A DNA stretch of 36,572 bases from Clostridiaceae bacterium (GTDB lineage: Bacteria > Bacillota > Clostridia > Saccharofermentanales > UBA5734): assembly GCA_012523135.1 (NCBI GenBank), contig JAAYJD010000052.1, forward strand, positions 1 through 36,572. Direction: 5' to 3'. This document shows positions 1 through 7,901 of the stretch, piece after piece; within the stretch, counting starts at the first letter, position 1; the number at the start of each line of letters is the position of its first letter. Under the pieces are notes generated by a model. The model had not been told where the DNA came from. It searched no databases and saw nothing but the letters and a program-made list of their open reading frames with translations. Position numbers and translations under genes: made by a program.

Positions 1-72
1 GAATCGCGCATTGTTTTTCCTCACACAACGGGCACGGGTTGTGCCCCATTTTACCACAAAATCCGGCTGCTG

Positions 73-101
73 TTGACAGGTTATGGCCAGAACGCTATGC
101 T
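73..101 (+). promoter_or_regulatory. sigma-70-type promoter of the xylose operon
   Basis: A perfect -35 box TTGACA (73-78) and a -10 box TATGCT (96-101) are separated by 17 bases. This is the best match to the housekeeping consensus in the window. Transcription would start near 108. The ATG at 83 lies inside the promoter, so it cannot be the start of the regulator gene. Confidence 0.8.
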
Positions 102-111
102 GGAAATATAC

Positions 112-125
112 CGTGCTCGAGCACG
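112..125. promoter_or_regulatory. palindromic operator, probably for the LacI-type regulator
   Basis: The 14 bases CGTGCTCGAGCACG form a perfect palindrome with a central CG. A central CG step is typical of operators bound by LacI-family dimers. The site sits just downstream of the predicted start of transcription and upstream of the regulator's own coding start, where a bound repressor would block the promoter. Autoregulation of the regulator-xylA-xylB operon is inferred. Confidence 0.6.
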
Positions 126-157
126 AAGCCACATTGTGCCGGAAAGGGGGCCTCATT

Positions 158-1225
158 TTGGGCCTTTCCATGCGCCAGCTGGCCGAATTGGCCGGCGTAT
201 CCCGCGGAACCATCGACCGGGCCCTGAATGACCGTCCGGGGATCGCACCCGAGGTGCGCGCAAAAATCCTGCAGCTGGCCCAGGACCACGGCTACCGGTC
301 CAACCGGGCCGGCCGCATGCTCCGGCTGAACAAGTCCCCGCTCTTGATCGGCATCCAGATGCCGGCCCGCAACAACCCCTTTTTCCAGGCTGTCCGCGCC
401 GGCATCGAACAGGCCGCGCGCGATCTTGCCGATTTCGGCCTGTCGGTTGTCTGGCGGACGATGCCCGGTTATGACAGCGCAGCACAGGTCCGCCAGGTGC
501 AAGAACTAATCCAGGCCGGCGTGCACGGCCTGGCCCTGGTTCCGATCGACCAGGAACCGGTTCGCCGTGAACTGGCCGGACTGGCCGCACAGGAGATCCC
601 GGTCATTGCCCTGAACAACGATGTCTCGGATGGCCGGCGCCTTTGCTATATCGGCAACGATTACCTGCACAGCGGCCGCATCGCCGCGGGCTTGCTCGGT
701 CTTGCGACCGGGCCGGATCCGGTGCCAACCCTGATTCTGACCGGTTCGAACCAGATCCTGGGACACAACCAGCGGGTCAGCGGCTTTCGCGAGACCGTAG
801 CGGCCCGTTACCCCTGGATCCAGGTTGAGGCAGTCCGGGAAAATCTGGACGATGACGCCTTGTCTTTTTCCCTGGTCATGGAACACCTGGACGGTCATCC
901 CGAACTGCGGGCCGTCTACCTGGCCGCGGGCGGCGTGGCGGGCGCCTGCCGGGCCCTGGCCGCGCGCGGCCTGACCGGCCGCGTCAGGGTCGTCTGCTTC
1001 GATCTGCTGGACGAGACCGCCCGCTGCCTGCGTGACGGCCGGATCACGGCCGCGATCAGCCAGGAACCCGAGCGCCAGGGCTACCTGGCGGTCAAGACGC
1101 TCTACGACTACCTGCTGGACGGGACGCGCCCGCCCGACAGGATCATCACGAAAAACGAGATCATCATCCGCGAACATGAAGATGTTTCGGAACACACGGC
1201 CGCAGGCCAAAGGAGGATCCCATGA
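158..1225 (+). CDS. LacI-family transcriptional regulator of the xylose operon
   Basis: DNA-binding repressor or activator of about 355 residues. The N-terminal LacI helix-turn-helix reads [19 protein letters not shown] at about residues 5-23. It is followed by a ligand-binding domain of the periplasmic-binding-protein type (about residues 60-340), closer to the ribose-binding type than to LacI itself. I choose the TTG at 158 because a purine-rich GGAAAGGGGG (141-150) ends 7 bases before it. The in-frame ATG at 170 would also keep the whole helix-turn-helix, but its spacing is poor. The ATG at 83 is inside the promoter. The stop overlaps the start of xylose isomerase (ATGA), so the two are translationally coupled and the ligand is probably xylose or a derivative. 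Many Bacillota use a ROK-family XylR instead, so a LacI-type regulator here is a variation. Confidence 0.88.
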   Translation: MGLSMRQLAELAGVSRGTIDRALNDRPGIAPEVRAKILQLAQDHGYRSNRAGRMLRLNKSPLLIGIQMPARNNPFFQAVRAGIEQAARDLADFGLSVVWRTMPGYDSAAQVRQVQELIQAGVHGLALVPIDQEPVRRELAGLAAQEIPVIALNNDVSDGRRLCYIGNDYLHSGRIAAGLLGLATGPDPVPTLILTGSNQILGHNQRVSGFRETVAARYPWIQVEAVRENLDDDALSFSLVMEHLDGHPELRAVYLAAGGVAGACRALAARGLTGRVRVVCFDLLDETARCLRDGRITAAISQEPERQGYLAVKTLYDYLLDGTRPPDRIITKNEIIIREHEDVSEHTAAGQRRIP

Positions 1226-2535
1226 ACGCATTTTACCCCAGTGTCGGCAAAATCCGCTTTGAAGGCAGCCAGAGCGACAACCCGCTCGCCTTCAGGCACT
1301 ATGACCCGGACGCCGCGATCGCCGGCCGCACGATGCGCGAGCACCTGCGCTTCGCCATGTCCTACTGGCACACGATGGTCGCCGAGGGCACGGACATGTT
1401 CGGCGTCGGGACGGTCGACAAGCATTACGGCGCCACGGACCCGATGGCGCAGGCCCGCAACAAGGCCCTGGCCGCCTTCGAGCTGATGAACAAGCTGGAC
1501 TTCGACTTCTACTGCTTCCATGACCGCGATATCGCACCGGAAGCGGACAACCTAACCGAAACCAACCGGCGCCTGGACCAGATTGCCGATTTACTGGCCG
1601 ATCTGCAAAAGGATAGCGGCAAGCAGGTCCTCTGGGGCACTGCCAACCTGTTCTCCCATCCGCGCTACCGCCACGGCGCCGGCACGGCCTGCACGGCTGA
1701 TGTCTTCGCGTTCGCCGCGGCCCAAATCAAGAAGGCGCTGGAGCTGACCGTCCGGCTGGGCGGCGCGGGCTACGTGTTCTGGGGCGGCCGCGAAGGCTAC
1801 GAGACGCTGCTTAACACCGACATGCGCCTCGAGCTGGACAACCTGGCCCGCCTGATGCGCCTGGCAGTCGATTACGCCCGCTCGATCGGCTTTACAGGCG
1901 ATTTCTATGTCGAACCCAAGCCCAAGGAGCCGACCAAGCACCAGTACGATTTCGACGCGGCGACCGTGATCGGCTTTTTGCGCCAGTATGGCCTGGATCA
2001 GGACTTCAAGCTGAACGTCGAAGCCAACCACGCCACCCTGGCCGGCCACAGCTTCCAGCACGAGCTGCGCCTGGCCCGGATCAACGGGATGCTCGGTTCC
2101 GTCGACGCCAACCAGGGCGACCTGCTGCTCGGCTGGGACACCGACCAGTTCCCGACCAACATCTACGACGCCGCCTGGTGCATGTACGAAGTGCTCAAAG
2201 CCGGCGGCTTCACCAACGGCGGGCTCAACTTCGACGCCAAGGCCCGGCGGGCCTCAAGCAGCCTCGAAGACATCTTCTACGGCTATATCGCCGGCATGGA
2301 CACCTTTGCCCTGGGTCTCAAGCTGGCGGACCGGATCATCCGGGACGGACGGCTCGACCAGTTCCTGGCCGACCGCTACGCCAGCTGGAACGACGGACTG
2401 GGCGCGCGCATCCGCGCCGGGCAGGTCAGCCTGGCTGAGCTGGAGCGGTTTGCCCTGGCCAAGGGTGAGGTCGAAACCGGCAGCGGCCGCCAGGAATACC
2501 TGGAGACCCTGATCAACAACCTGATCATCGGTTAA
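1222..2535 (+). CDS. xylA: xylose isomerase
   Basis: Converts D-xylose to D-xylulose in the cytoplasm, the first step of isomerase-type xylose catabolism. The 437-residue length is that of class II xylose isomerases. Both family signatures are visible: [17 protein letters not shown] from residue 185, and the [12 protein letters not shown] segment from residue 267, which carries metal and substrate ligands. The catalytic-site histidine lies in the CFHDRD segment near residue 100. The start overlaps the regulator stop by 4 bases and is preceded by AAAGGAGG at 1209-1216. Xylulokinase follows after 15 bases. No xylose transporter is encoded in the window. Confidence 0.97.
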   Translation: MNAFYPSVGKIRFEGSQSDNPLAFRHYDPDAAIAGRTMREHLRFAMSYWHTMVAEGTDMFGVGTVDKHYGATDPMAQARNKALAAFELMNKLDFDFYCFHDRDIAPEADNLTETNRRLDQIADLLADLQKDSGKQVLWGTANLFSHPRYRHGAGTACTADVFAFAAAQIKKALELTVRLGGAGYVFWGGREGYETLLNTDMRLELDNLARLMRLAVDYARSIGFTGDFYVEPKPKEPTKHQYDFDAATVIGFLRQYGLDQDFKLNVEANHATLAGHSFQHELRLARINGMLGSVDANQGDLLLGWDTDQFPTNIYDAAWCMYEVLKAGGFTNGGLNFDAKARRASSSLEDIFYGYIAGMDTFALGLKLADRIIRDGRLDQFLADRYASWNDGLGARIRAGQVSLAELERFALAKGEVETGSGRQEYLETLINNLIIG

Positions 2536-2550
2536 GGGAGGAGGCGCAGC

Positions 2551-4071
2551 ATGGCACGCGATATTCTGATCGGAATCGATGTGGGCACGACCGGCGTCAA
2601 GGTCCTGGCCGTCACCACGCAAGGCGACCTGGCCGCGTCGGCGATCGAGGCGTATCCGCTTTACACCCCGCAGACCGGTTGGACCGAGCAAGAACCGGCC
2701 GACTGGTGGCAGGCAACCAAACTGGCGCTCAAGCGCACGTTGGCCGCTTTGCCCGCCGACCGCTTGCTGGCGGTCGGGCTGTCCGGCCAAATGCACGGCA
2801 TGGTCGCCCTGGACGCGAAGCACCAGGTCGTCCGGCGGGCCATCCTCTGGAACGACCAGCGCACCGCCAGCCAGTGCCGCGAGCTGACCGACCTGGCCGG
2901 CGGCCCCGAGGCGCTGCTGGCGATGACCAACAACCAGATGCTGACCGGCTACACGGCCGGCAAGATCCGCTGGCTGCAGCAGGCGGAACCGGACAATTTC
3001 GCCCACACCCGCCTGATTCTCAACCCCAAGGACTATCTCCGTCTCTGCCTGACGGGCTCTGTCCTGACCGAGGTGTCAGACGCCTCCGGCACCGGCCTTT
3101 ACGATGTCCAGAACAACCGCTGGCACACCGGACTGATCCGGCGGGCCGGCCTGGATCCGGCCCTGTTTCCGCCCGTGGTCGCGTCGACAGAGGAGGCCGG
3201 CCGCATTTCGGAAGAAGCGGCCGCCCAGACCGGTCTGCCGGCCGGCCTGCCGGTCAGCGGCGGAGGCGGCGATGCCGTCATCTCGACGACCGGCCTGGGC
3301 CTGGTCCGGCCGGGACGGATCGGGATCACGCTGGGCACTTCCGGTGTCGTAGCCATGGGGCTTGATGCGTTCATGGCCAACCCTGAAGGCAAGCTGCAGG
3401 TGTTTCGCGGCAACGCGCCCGGCAGCTTCACCGCCATGGGCGTAACGCTGGCGGCAGCCGGATCCTACCACTGGTTCCGCCAGGCGCTGGGCCAGCATGA
3501 GCGCGAACAGGCCGGCCAGACCGGCCGCTCGGCCTTCCAGCTGCTCGACGAGGCCGCGGGCGCAACCGAGCCGGGTGCCGCCGGCCTGATCTTCCTGCCC
3601 TACCTGACCGGTGAACGCTGCCCGATCCACGATCCCGCTGCGCGCGGCGGCTTCATCGGCTTGACCGGCCTGCATGAGAAAGGCCATTTCGCCCGGGCCG
3701 TCCTGGAAGGCGTCGCCTATTCCCTGCGCCAGGTCCATGCCCTGATCGCGGCCAACAGCCCCGACCGGCAAGGTGAAGGCACCGTCATCCTGGCCGGCGG
3801 CGGCGCGGTCAGCCCCGTCTGGCGCCAGATCTTCGCCGATGTCTTCCAGCTGCCGGTCCAGACCGTGTACGGCAGCGCCGAAGGCGGTTCCTTTGGCGCC
3901 GCCCTGGTCGCCGGGGTGACAGCCGGCGTCTGGACCAGCCTGCCAGAAGCGGTCCGCCTGGTCCGGACCGAGAGCGAAACCTTGCCGGATCCGTCCCGGG
4001 CCGCTGTCTATGCCGCCTTGTATGACCGTTACACCCGGGCCTACGGGGCGCTGCAGCCACTGTTCGCGTAA
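2551..4071 (+). CDS. xylB: xylulokinase
   Basis: Phosphorylates D-xylulose to xylulose 5-phosphate with ATP, feeding the pentose phosphate pathway. It is a 506-residue FGGY-family carbohydrate kinase. The N-terminal phosphate-binding loop DVGTTGVK is at residues 10-17, the SGQMHGMV substrate segment near residue 80, the second nucleotide-binding segment ITLGTSGVV near residue 260, and the C-terminal AGGGAVSPVWRQ adenosine motif near residue 415. It is the last gene of the regulator-xylA-xylB operon, and GGGAGGAGG stands before the start. No clear intrinsic terminator follows; the downstream bases are A-rich. Confidence 0.96.
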   Translation: MARDILIGIDVGTTGVKVLAVTTQGDLAASAIEAYPLYTPQTGWTEQEPADWWQATKLALKRTLAALPADRLLAVGLSGQMHGMVALDAKHQVVRRAILWNDQRTASQCRELTDLAGGPEALLAMTNNQMLTGYTAGKIRWLQQAEPDNFAHTRLILNPKDYLRLCLTGSVLTEVSDASGTGLYDVQNNRWHTGLIRRAGLDPALFPPVVASTEEAGRISEEAAAQTGLPAGLPVSGGGGDAVISTTGLGLVRPGRIGITLGTSGVVAMGLDAFMANPEGKLQVFRGNAPGSFTAMGVTLAAAGSYHWFRQALGQHEREQAGQTGRSAFQLLDEAAGATEPGAAGLIFLPYLTGERCPIHDPAARGGFIGLTGLHEKGHFARAVLEGVAYSLRQVHALIAANSPDRQGEGTVILAGGGAVSPVWRQIFADVFQLPVQTVYGSAEGGSFGAALVAGVTAGVWTSLPEAVRLVRTESETLPDPSRAAVYAALYDRYTRAYGALQPLFA

Positions 4072-4126
4072 ATGGGGGCAGATCGGGCAAAAAAGTACAA
4101 AAAAAGACAGGGTGATGCTTAGACAG

Positions 4127-4196
4127 CCTCCCGGTTATCCCGGAGAATGATAGCGGCAGCCGTCTGCGCAACAAGCGCGGCAGCGAGTCCGGGAGG
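4127..4196 (+). promoter_or_regulatory. leader able to pair with the ribosome binding site (candidate RNA switch)
   Basis: CCTCCCGG at 4127-4134 is the exact reverse complement of CCGGGAGG at 4189-4196, which contains the ribosome binding site of the next gene. The CCGG at 4131-4134 can instead pair with CCGG at 4140-4143 across a short loop, giving a mutually exclusive local hairpin. The 54 bases between the long arms are GC-rich and can form internal stems. This is the geometry of a translational on/off leader. I do not recognise a known riboswitch class. Confidence 0.45.
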
Positions 4197-4201
4197 TTAT
4201 C

Positions 4202-5560
4202 ATGAAAGCGAAAGAATTGGTTCTGGCCGCCCTGCGCAACGAAGAAACCGAGCGCACGCCCTGGGTGCCCTTTGTCGGCTGCCATGCCGGCAAGCTGATC
4301 GGCACGACGGCTGACCGGTTCCTGCAGTCCGCGGACCTGATCGTCCAGGGCGTGGAAGCGGCGATCACACGCTACCGGCCGGACGGATTGCCGGTGGTTT
4401 TCGACCTCCAGATCGAAGCCGAAGCGATGGGCTGCCGCCTGATCTGGTCACAGGATAATCCGCCGGCGGTCGTCAGCCATCCGCTCGAGGAAGGGAAGAC
4501 GCTGGCCGACCTCAAGGTGCCGGGTGATGGCGACGGCCGTTTTCCGATCGTTCTCGAGGCGCTGCGCCGCCTGAAACAGGGCCCCGCCCGGGATATCGCC
4601 CTCTATGGCCTGATCACAGGCCCGTTCACGCTGGCCCTGCACCTGATGGGAACCGAAATCTTCTACCAGATGATCGACGAGCCCGAACAGGTCCACGCCC
4701 TGATGGAACTGACGACTCAGGTCAACATCCAGGCGGCCCGGCTCTACATGGAAGCCGGCGCGGACATCGTCGCGGTCGTCGACCCGATGACCTCGCAGAT
4801 CTCGCCGCAGAACTTCGCCGATTTTGTCACGCCCTATGCCCGGCGCGTCTTCGATGCCGTGCACGAACAGGGCAAACCCGGCACCTTTTTCGTTTGCGGC
4901 AACGCCAAGAACAACATCGAGGAAATGTGCCGCTGCCACGCCGACGGGCTCTCGATCGACGAGAACATCCCGCTCGATTATGTCCGCGACACCTGCCAGC
5001 GTTTCGGCCTGTCCTTCGGCGGCAACATCCGCCTGACGGTGACCATGCTGTTCGGGACGGCGGCGGACAACGTCAACGACGCCATGAACTGCATGGCGAT
5101 CGGCGGCACGCGCGGCTTTATCCTGTCGCCGGGCTGTGACATGCCATTCGATGTCCCGCCGGAAAACGTCGAGGCGATCACCGCCCTGGTCCACGGCGAG
5201 ATCGGCTGCTTCATGGCCGCCAGCGACCCGCTGGCTGACGTGACGCTGGATCTGCCCGACTACACGGACCGCTCGCATGTCTATGTCGACGTGGTCACGC
5301 TGGACTCCTCGTCCTGCGCGCCCTGCCAGTATATGATGGAGGCGGTCGCGCACGCCGCCCGCTCGCTGGGCAGCCCGATCGTCTGCCAGGAATACAAGAT
5401 CAAGAGCCGGGAAGGGATCCTGGCGATGAAGAAGCTGGGTGTCGAAAACATCCCGACGATCGTCATCGACGGCCAGGTTAGCTTCATCTCGGTGATTCCC
5501 GACGAGGCGACCTTTATCCAGGCCCTTCGCAAGGCTATGGCAAAAAAGGGCCTGGCGTGA
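4202..5560 (+). CDS. UroD/MtaA-like methyltransferase domain fused to a thioredoxin-like domain
   Basis: A 452-residue protein with two parts. Residues 1 to about 335 belong to the uroporphyrinogen-decarboxylase fold as used by MtaA/CmuA-type corrinoid methyltransferases. Residues about 357-452 form a thioredoxin/glutaredoxin-like domain with a CAPC dithiol at 372-375 and an IPT cis-proline motif near 417. In methyltransferase relatives a His-X-Cys pair plus a distant Cys bind zinc. Here the two cysteines are kept (C232 in FVCGN and C312 in GCDMP), but the expected histidine position is F230. No corrinoid protein or activator gene is near, so the substrate is unknown. The start has GGGAGG 5 bases upstream within the pairing leader. 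Heme-type UroD activity is unlikely. Confidence 0.82.
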   Translation: MKAKELVLAALRNEETERTPWVPFVGCHAGKLIGTTADRFLQSADLIVQGVEAAITRYRPDGLPVVFDLQIEAEAMGCRLIWSQDNPPAVVSHPLEEGKTLADLKVPGDGDGRFPIVLEALRRLKQGPARDIALYGLITGPFTLALHLMGTEIFYQMIDEPEQVHALMELTTQVNIQAARLYMEAGADIVAVVDPMTSQISPQNFADFVTPYARRVFDAVHEQGKPGTFFVCGNAKNNIEEMCRCHADGLSIDENIPLDYVRDTCQRFGLSFGGNIRLTVTMLFGTAADNVNDAMNCMAIGGTRGFILSPGCDMPFDVPPENVEAITALVHGEIGCFMAASDPLADVTLDLPDYTDRSHVYVDVVTLDSSSCAPCQYMMEAVAHAARSLGSPIVCQEYKIKSREGILAMKKLGVENIPTIVIDGQVSFISVIPDEATFIQALRKAMAKKGLA

Positions 5561-5571
5561 CGGCAAAAGGG

Positions 5572-5601
5572 TTGTCGGGCGGGCCGCTGCAATGTTACAA
5601 T
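5572..5601 (+). promoter_or_regulatory. promoter of upp
   Basis: TTGTCG (5572-5577) and TACAAT (5596-5601) are 18 bases apart, directly after the preceding stop codon. Transcription would begin near 5608, giving a leader of about 25 bases. Confidence 0.6.
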
Positions 5602-5632
5602 CGAAAAAATAGACGATGTGGAGGCCTGCCAT

Positions 5633-6262
5633 ATGGAGAACGTTTTTATCTTTGACCACCCGCTGATCCAGCACAAGATTTCCCTGATGCGCGTCAAGCA
5701 GACGACCACCAAGGAATTCCGCGAACTGGTTTCGGAAGTGGCCATGCTGATGGCCTACGAGGTCACCCGCGACCTGCCGCTCGAGGAGATCGAGATAGAG
5801 ACGCCGGTGGCGGTCGCCCGCACCAAGGTGCTGGCCGGCAAGAAGCTGGCCCTGCTGCCGATCCTGCGCGCCGGGCTCGGCATGGTGGACGGCATGCTGC
5901 AGCTGCTGCCGATGGCCAAGGTCGGCCACATCGGGCTCTACCGCGATCCGGAGACGCTCGAGCCGGTCGAATACTATTGCAAACTGCCGGAAGACGCCCG
6001 GGAGCGCGACACGATCGTGCTCGATCCCATGATGGCGACCGGCGGGTCGGCCTCTGCCGCCGTCACGTTCCTCAAGCAGAAGGGGATCTGCAACATCAAA
6101 TTCGTCTGCCTGATCGCGGCAACGGAAGGCATCGAGCGGCTGCACCGCGACCATCCGGACGTGCCGATCTTCTGCGCGGCCGAGGATAAGAAGCTGAACG
6201 ACCACGCCTACATCGTGCCCGGTCTGGGCGATGCCGGCGACCGCCTCTTCGGCACGAAGTGA
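5633..6262 (+). CDS. upp: uracil phosphoribosyltransferase
   Basis: Salvages uracil by transferring ribose 5-phosphate from PRPP to give UMP in the cytoplasm. The N-terminal [11 protein letters not shown] and the PRPP loop [12 protein letters not shown] (residues 131-142) are diagnostic, as is the C-terminal [14 protein letters not shown]. With the ATG at 5633 the protein has 209 residues, the usual length. GGAGG at 5620-5624 is 8 bases before it, so I prefer it over the in-frame GTG at 5618, which overlaps that ribosome site. The gene appears monocistronic with its own promoter. The glycerol operon promoter follows within 11 bases of its stop. Confidence 0.97.
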   Translation: MENVFIFDHPLIQHKISLMRVKQTTTKEFRELVSEVAMLMAYEVTRDLPLEEIEIETPVAVARTKVLAGKKLALLPILRAGLGMVDGMLQLLPMAKVGHIGLYRDPETLEPVEYYCKLPEDARERDTIVLDPMMATGGSASAAVTFLKQKGICNIKFVCLIAATEGIERLHRDHPDVPIFCAAEDKKLNDHAYIVPGLGDAGDRLFGTK

Positions 6263-6272
6263 ACCGGTTAGC

Positions 6273-6301
6273 TTTACAGGGGCAGGCGGATCCGCTACAA
6301 T
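6273..6301 (+). promoter_or_regulatory. promoter of the glycerol-phosphate operon
   Basis: TTTACA (6273-6278) and TACAAT (6296-6301) have the ideal 17-base spacing. Transcription would start near 6308, leaving a leader of about 109 bases before the first coding start at 6417. Confidence 0.72.
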
Positions 6302-6331
6302 AACCTTAACTTAAGAACGAGATGCGGTTTC

Positions 6332-6349
6332 GGCTGAGAAAAGAGAGCC
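6332..6349 (+). promoter_or_regulatory. purine-loop stem upstream of the leader terminator (candidate GlpP target)
   Basis: GGCT (6332-6335) can pair with AGCC (6346-6349), exposing the all-purine loop GAGAAAAGAG. The 3' arm shares a base with the 5' arm of the following terminator, so stabilising this stem could disturb the terminator. GlpP of Bacillus subtilis is known to act on leader RNA. That this particular stem is its target is inference. Confidence 0.35.
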
Positions 6350-6387
6350 CGGAAGACGTCTGCGCGGCGTGTTCCGGTTTCTTTTTT
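6349..6387 (+). terminator. intrinsic terminator in the glp leader (attenuator)
   Basis: CCGGAA-G-ACG (6349-6358) pairs with CGT-G-TTCCGG (6368-6377) with one G/G mismatch and a 9-base loop. The U-tract TTTCTTTTTT (6378-6387) follows at once. The terminator lies after the promoter and before the first gene, so it must be read through for expression. A GlpP antiterminator is encoded in the same operon. Confidence 0.8.
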
Positions 6388-6416
6388 ATGCCGCTGACCG
6401 GAAACGGAGGTCAGAC

Positions 6417-7901
6417 ATGTTTGATGTCACGATCATCGGGGGTGGCGTGATCGGCGCCGCCATCGCCAGGGAACTGGCGCGCTACCGGCTGTCTGTCGTG
6501 CTGCTGGAGCGAAAAAGCGACGTCGCCGAAGGCACGACCAAGGCCAACAGCGCCATCATCCACGCCGGCTACGACGCCAAGCCGGGCAGCCAGAAGGCGC
6601 GTACCAATGTCGCCGGCAACGCTTTGTTCGAAGGCTGGTGCGCCGAACTGGACGTGCCCTTCCGGCGCAACACATCGCTGGTGGTGGCCTTCAGCGACGA
6701 TGACCTGCCGGGCCTAGAGGACCTGGTGGCGCGCGGGCGCGAAAACGGCGTGCCCGGCCTGAGCCTGATCGACGAGGCCGAACTGCGCCGGCGCGAGCCC
6801 AACATCGGGCCCAAGGCCCGCGGCGCCCTGCTCGCCGAAACCGGCGGCATCTGCTGTCCGTACGAGCTGACCATCTCGCTGGCGACCCATGCGCTGCTCA
6901 ACGGGGCGGAGATCCGCCTGAACACGCCGGTGACCGCCGTCCGCCGCGAAAACGGCGTTTTTGTTTGCCAGACGCCCCAGGGACCTGTCGCCAGCCGTGC
7001 GCTGGTCAACGCCGCTGGCGTTTACGCGGACACGATCAACAACCAGCTGAGCGAAGACACCTTCACGATCACGGCGCGGCGCGGCGAGTACCTGATGCTC
7101 GACAAGCGTTTCGGTCCGGCGTTCCAGGCGACCATCTTTCAGATGCCGACCCCGATGGGCAAAGGCGTCCTGATCACCCCGACCGTCGAAGACACCGTTA
7201 TCCTGGGGCCGACCGCGGAAGACATCGAGGACAAGGACGATGTGCGCACCACCGCCGGCGGGCTTGACCAGGTGCTGCGCGTCGCCGCGCTCAGCTGGCC
7301 GCAGATCCCGACCCGCCACTTCATCACGGCCTTCGCCGGTCTGCGCGCTCACTGCGACCGCAACGACTTTATCCTGGGCGAAGCCGCCGACGTGCCGGGC
7401 TTGTTCAACGCGGCCGGCATCGAGTCGCCCGGCCTGACCGCGGCGCCGGCCATCGCCGTCGAGCTGGCCGGCCAGGTTGCCGACCGCCTGAGCGCCGGAA
7501 AAAAAGACAGCTTCAAACCGCCCTATGCGACGCGCAAGCCGTTCCGCCTGATGAACCAGGCCGAGCGGGAAACGGCTGTCGCGGCCGACCCGGCCTACGG
7601 GCGGATCATCTGCCGCTGCGAATCGGTTCCGGAAGCCGAGATTCTGGAAGCGATCCGCCGCCCGCTGGGCGCGACGACCCTGGACGGCGTCAAGCGCCGG
7701 GCGCGCGCGGGCATGGGCCGCTGCCAGGGCGGCTTCTGCGCGCCGCGCGTCCTCGAGCTGCTCAGCCGCGAGCTGGGTGTGCCCCAGACCGAGCTGACCA
7801 AGTTCGGCGGCGCCTCGCGTATCCTCTGCGGAACACTCGGCGAGATGCCCGAGCCGCAGCCGCGCGCAGGACAGGAAAGGACAGGTGAGACGCATGCCTG
7901 A
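6417..7901 (+). CDS. glpA: FAD-dependent glycerol-3-phosphate dehydrogenase with C-terminal Fe-S domain
   Basis: Oxidises glycerol 3-phosphate to dihydroxyacetone phosphate. The 494-residue protein begins with a dinucleotide-binding GGGVIG motif (residues 8-13). The DAO-type FAD domain includes GTTKANSAIIHAGYD, and the protein ends in a BFD-like [2Fe-2S] domain with C399, C401, C436 and C441. This is the arrangement of the anaerobic GlpA type. The ATG at 6417 has GGAGG (6406-6410) 6 bases upstream. An in-frame GTG at 6369 falls inside the leader terminator and is not the start. The two following genes probably supply the electron-transfer partners. No glycerol kinase or facilitator gene is in the window. 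Confidence 0.9.
   Translation: MFDVTIIGGGVIGAAIARELARYRLSVVLLERKSDVAEGTTKANSAIIHAGYDAKPGSQKARTNVAGNALFEGWCAELDVPFRRNTSLVVAFSDDDLPGLEDLVARGRENGVPGLSLIDEAELRRREPNIGPKARGALLAETGGICCPYELTISLATHALLNGAEIRLNTPVTAVRRENGVFVCQTPQGPVASRALVNAAGVYADTINNQLSEDTFTITARRGEYLMLDKRFGPAFQATIFQMPTPMGKGVLITPTVEDTVILGPTAEDIEDKDDVRTTAGGLDQVLRVAALSWPQIPTRHFITAFAGLRAHCDRNDFILGEAADVPGLFNAAGIESPGLTAAPAIAVELAGQVADRLSAGKKDSFKPPYATRKPFRLMNQAERETAVAADPAYGRIICRCESVPEAEILEAIRRPLGATTLDGVKRRARAGMGRCQGGFCAPRVLELLSRELGVPQTELTKFGGASRILCGTLGEMPEPQPRAGQERTGETHA

Noticed and set aside
1-72. Terminator or gene at the left edge
   Set aside because: Two small alternative hairpins (24-43 and 30-46) exist followed by only four T residues; nothing upstream is visible to support a call.
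83-85. ATG as start of the LacI-type gene
   Set aside because: It lies inside the spacer of a consensus promoter and would add 25 residues unlike any LacI N-terminus.
4072-4201. Cobalamin riboswitch upstream of the UroD-like gene
   Set aside because: The conserved B12-box pattern (GCCACTG and AGCCAGGAGACC-like blocks) is not present.
4448-6205. Long open frame on the minus strand opposite the UroD-thioredoxin and upp genes
   Set aside because: It is antisense to two well-identified proteins, has low-complexity His/Asp/Arg-rich composition typical of high-GC shadow frames, and no ribosome site.
6369-6371. GTG as start of the glycerol-3-phosphate dehydrogenase
   Set aside because: It is within the 3' arm of the leader terminator, and the ATG at 6417 has an ideal ribosome site.
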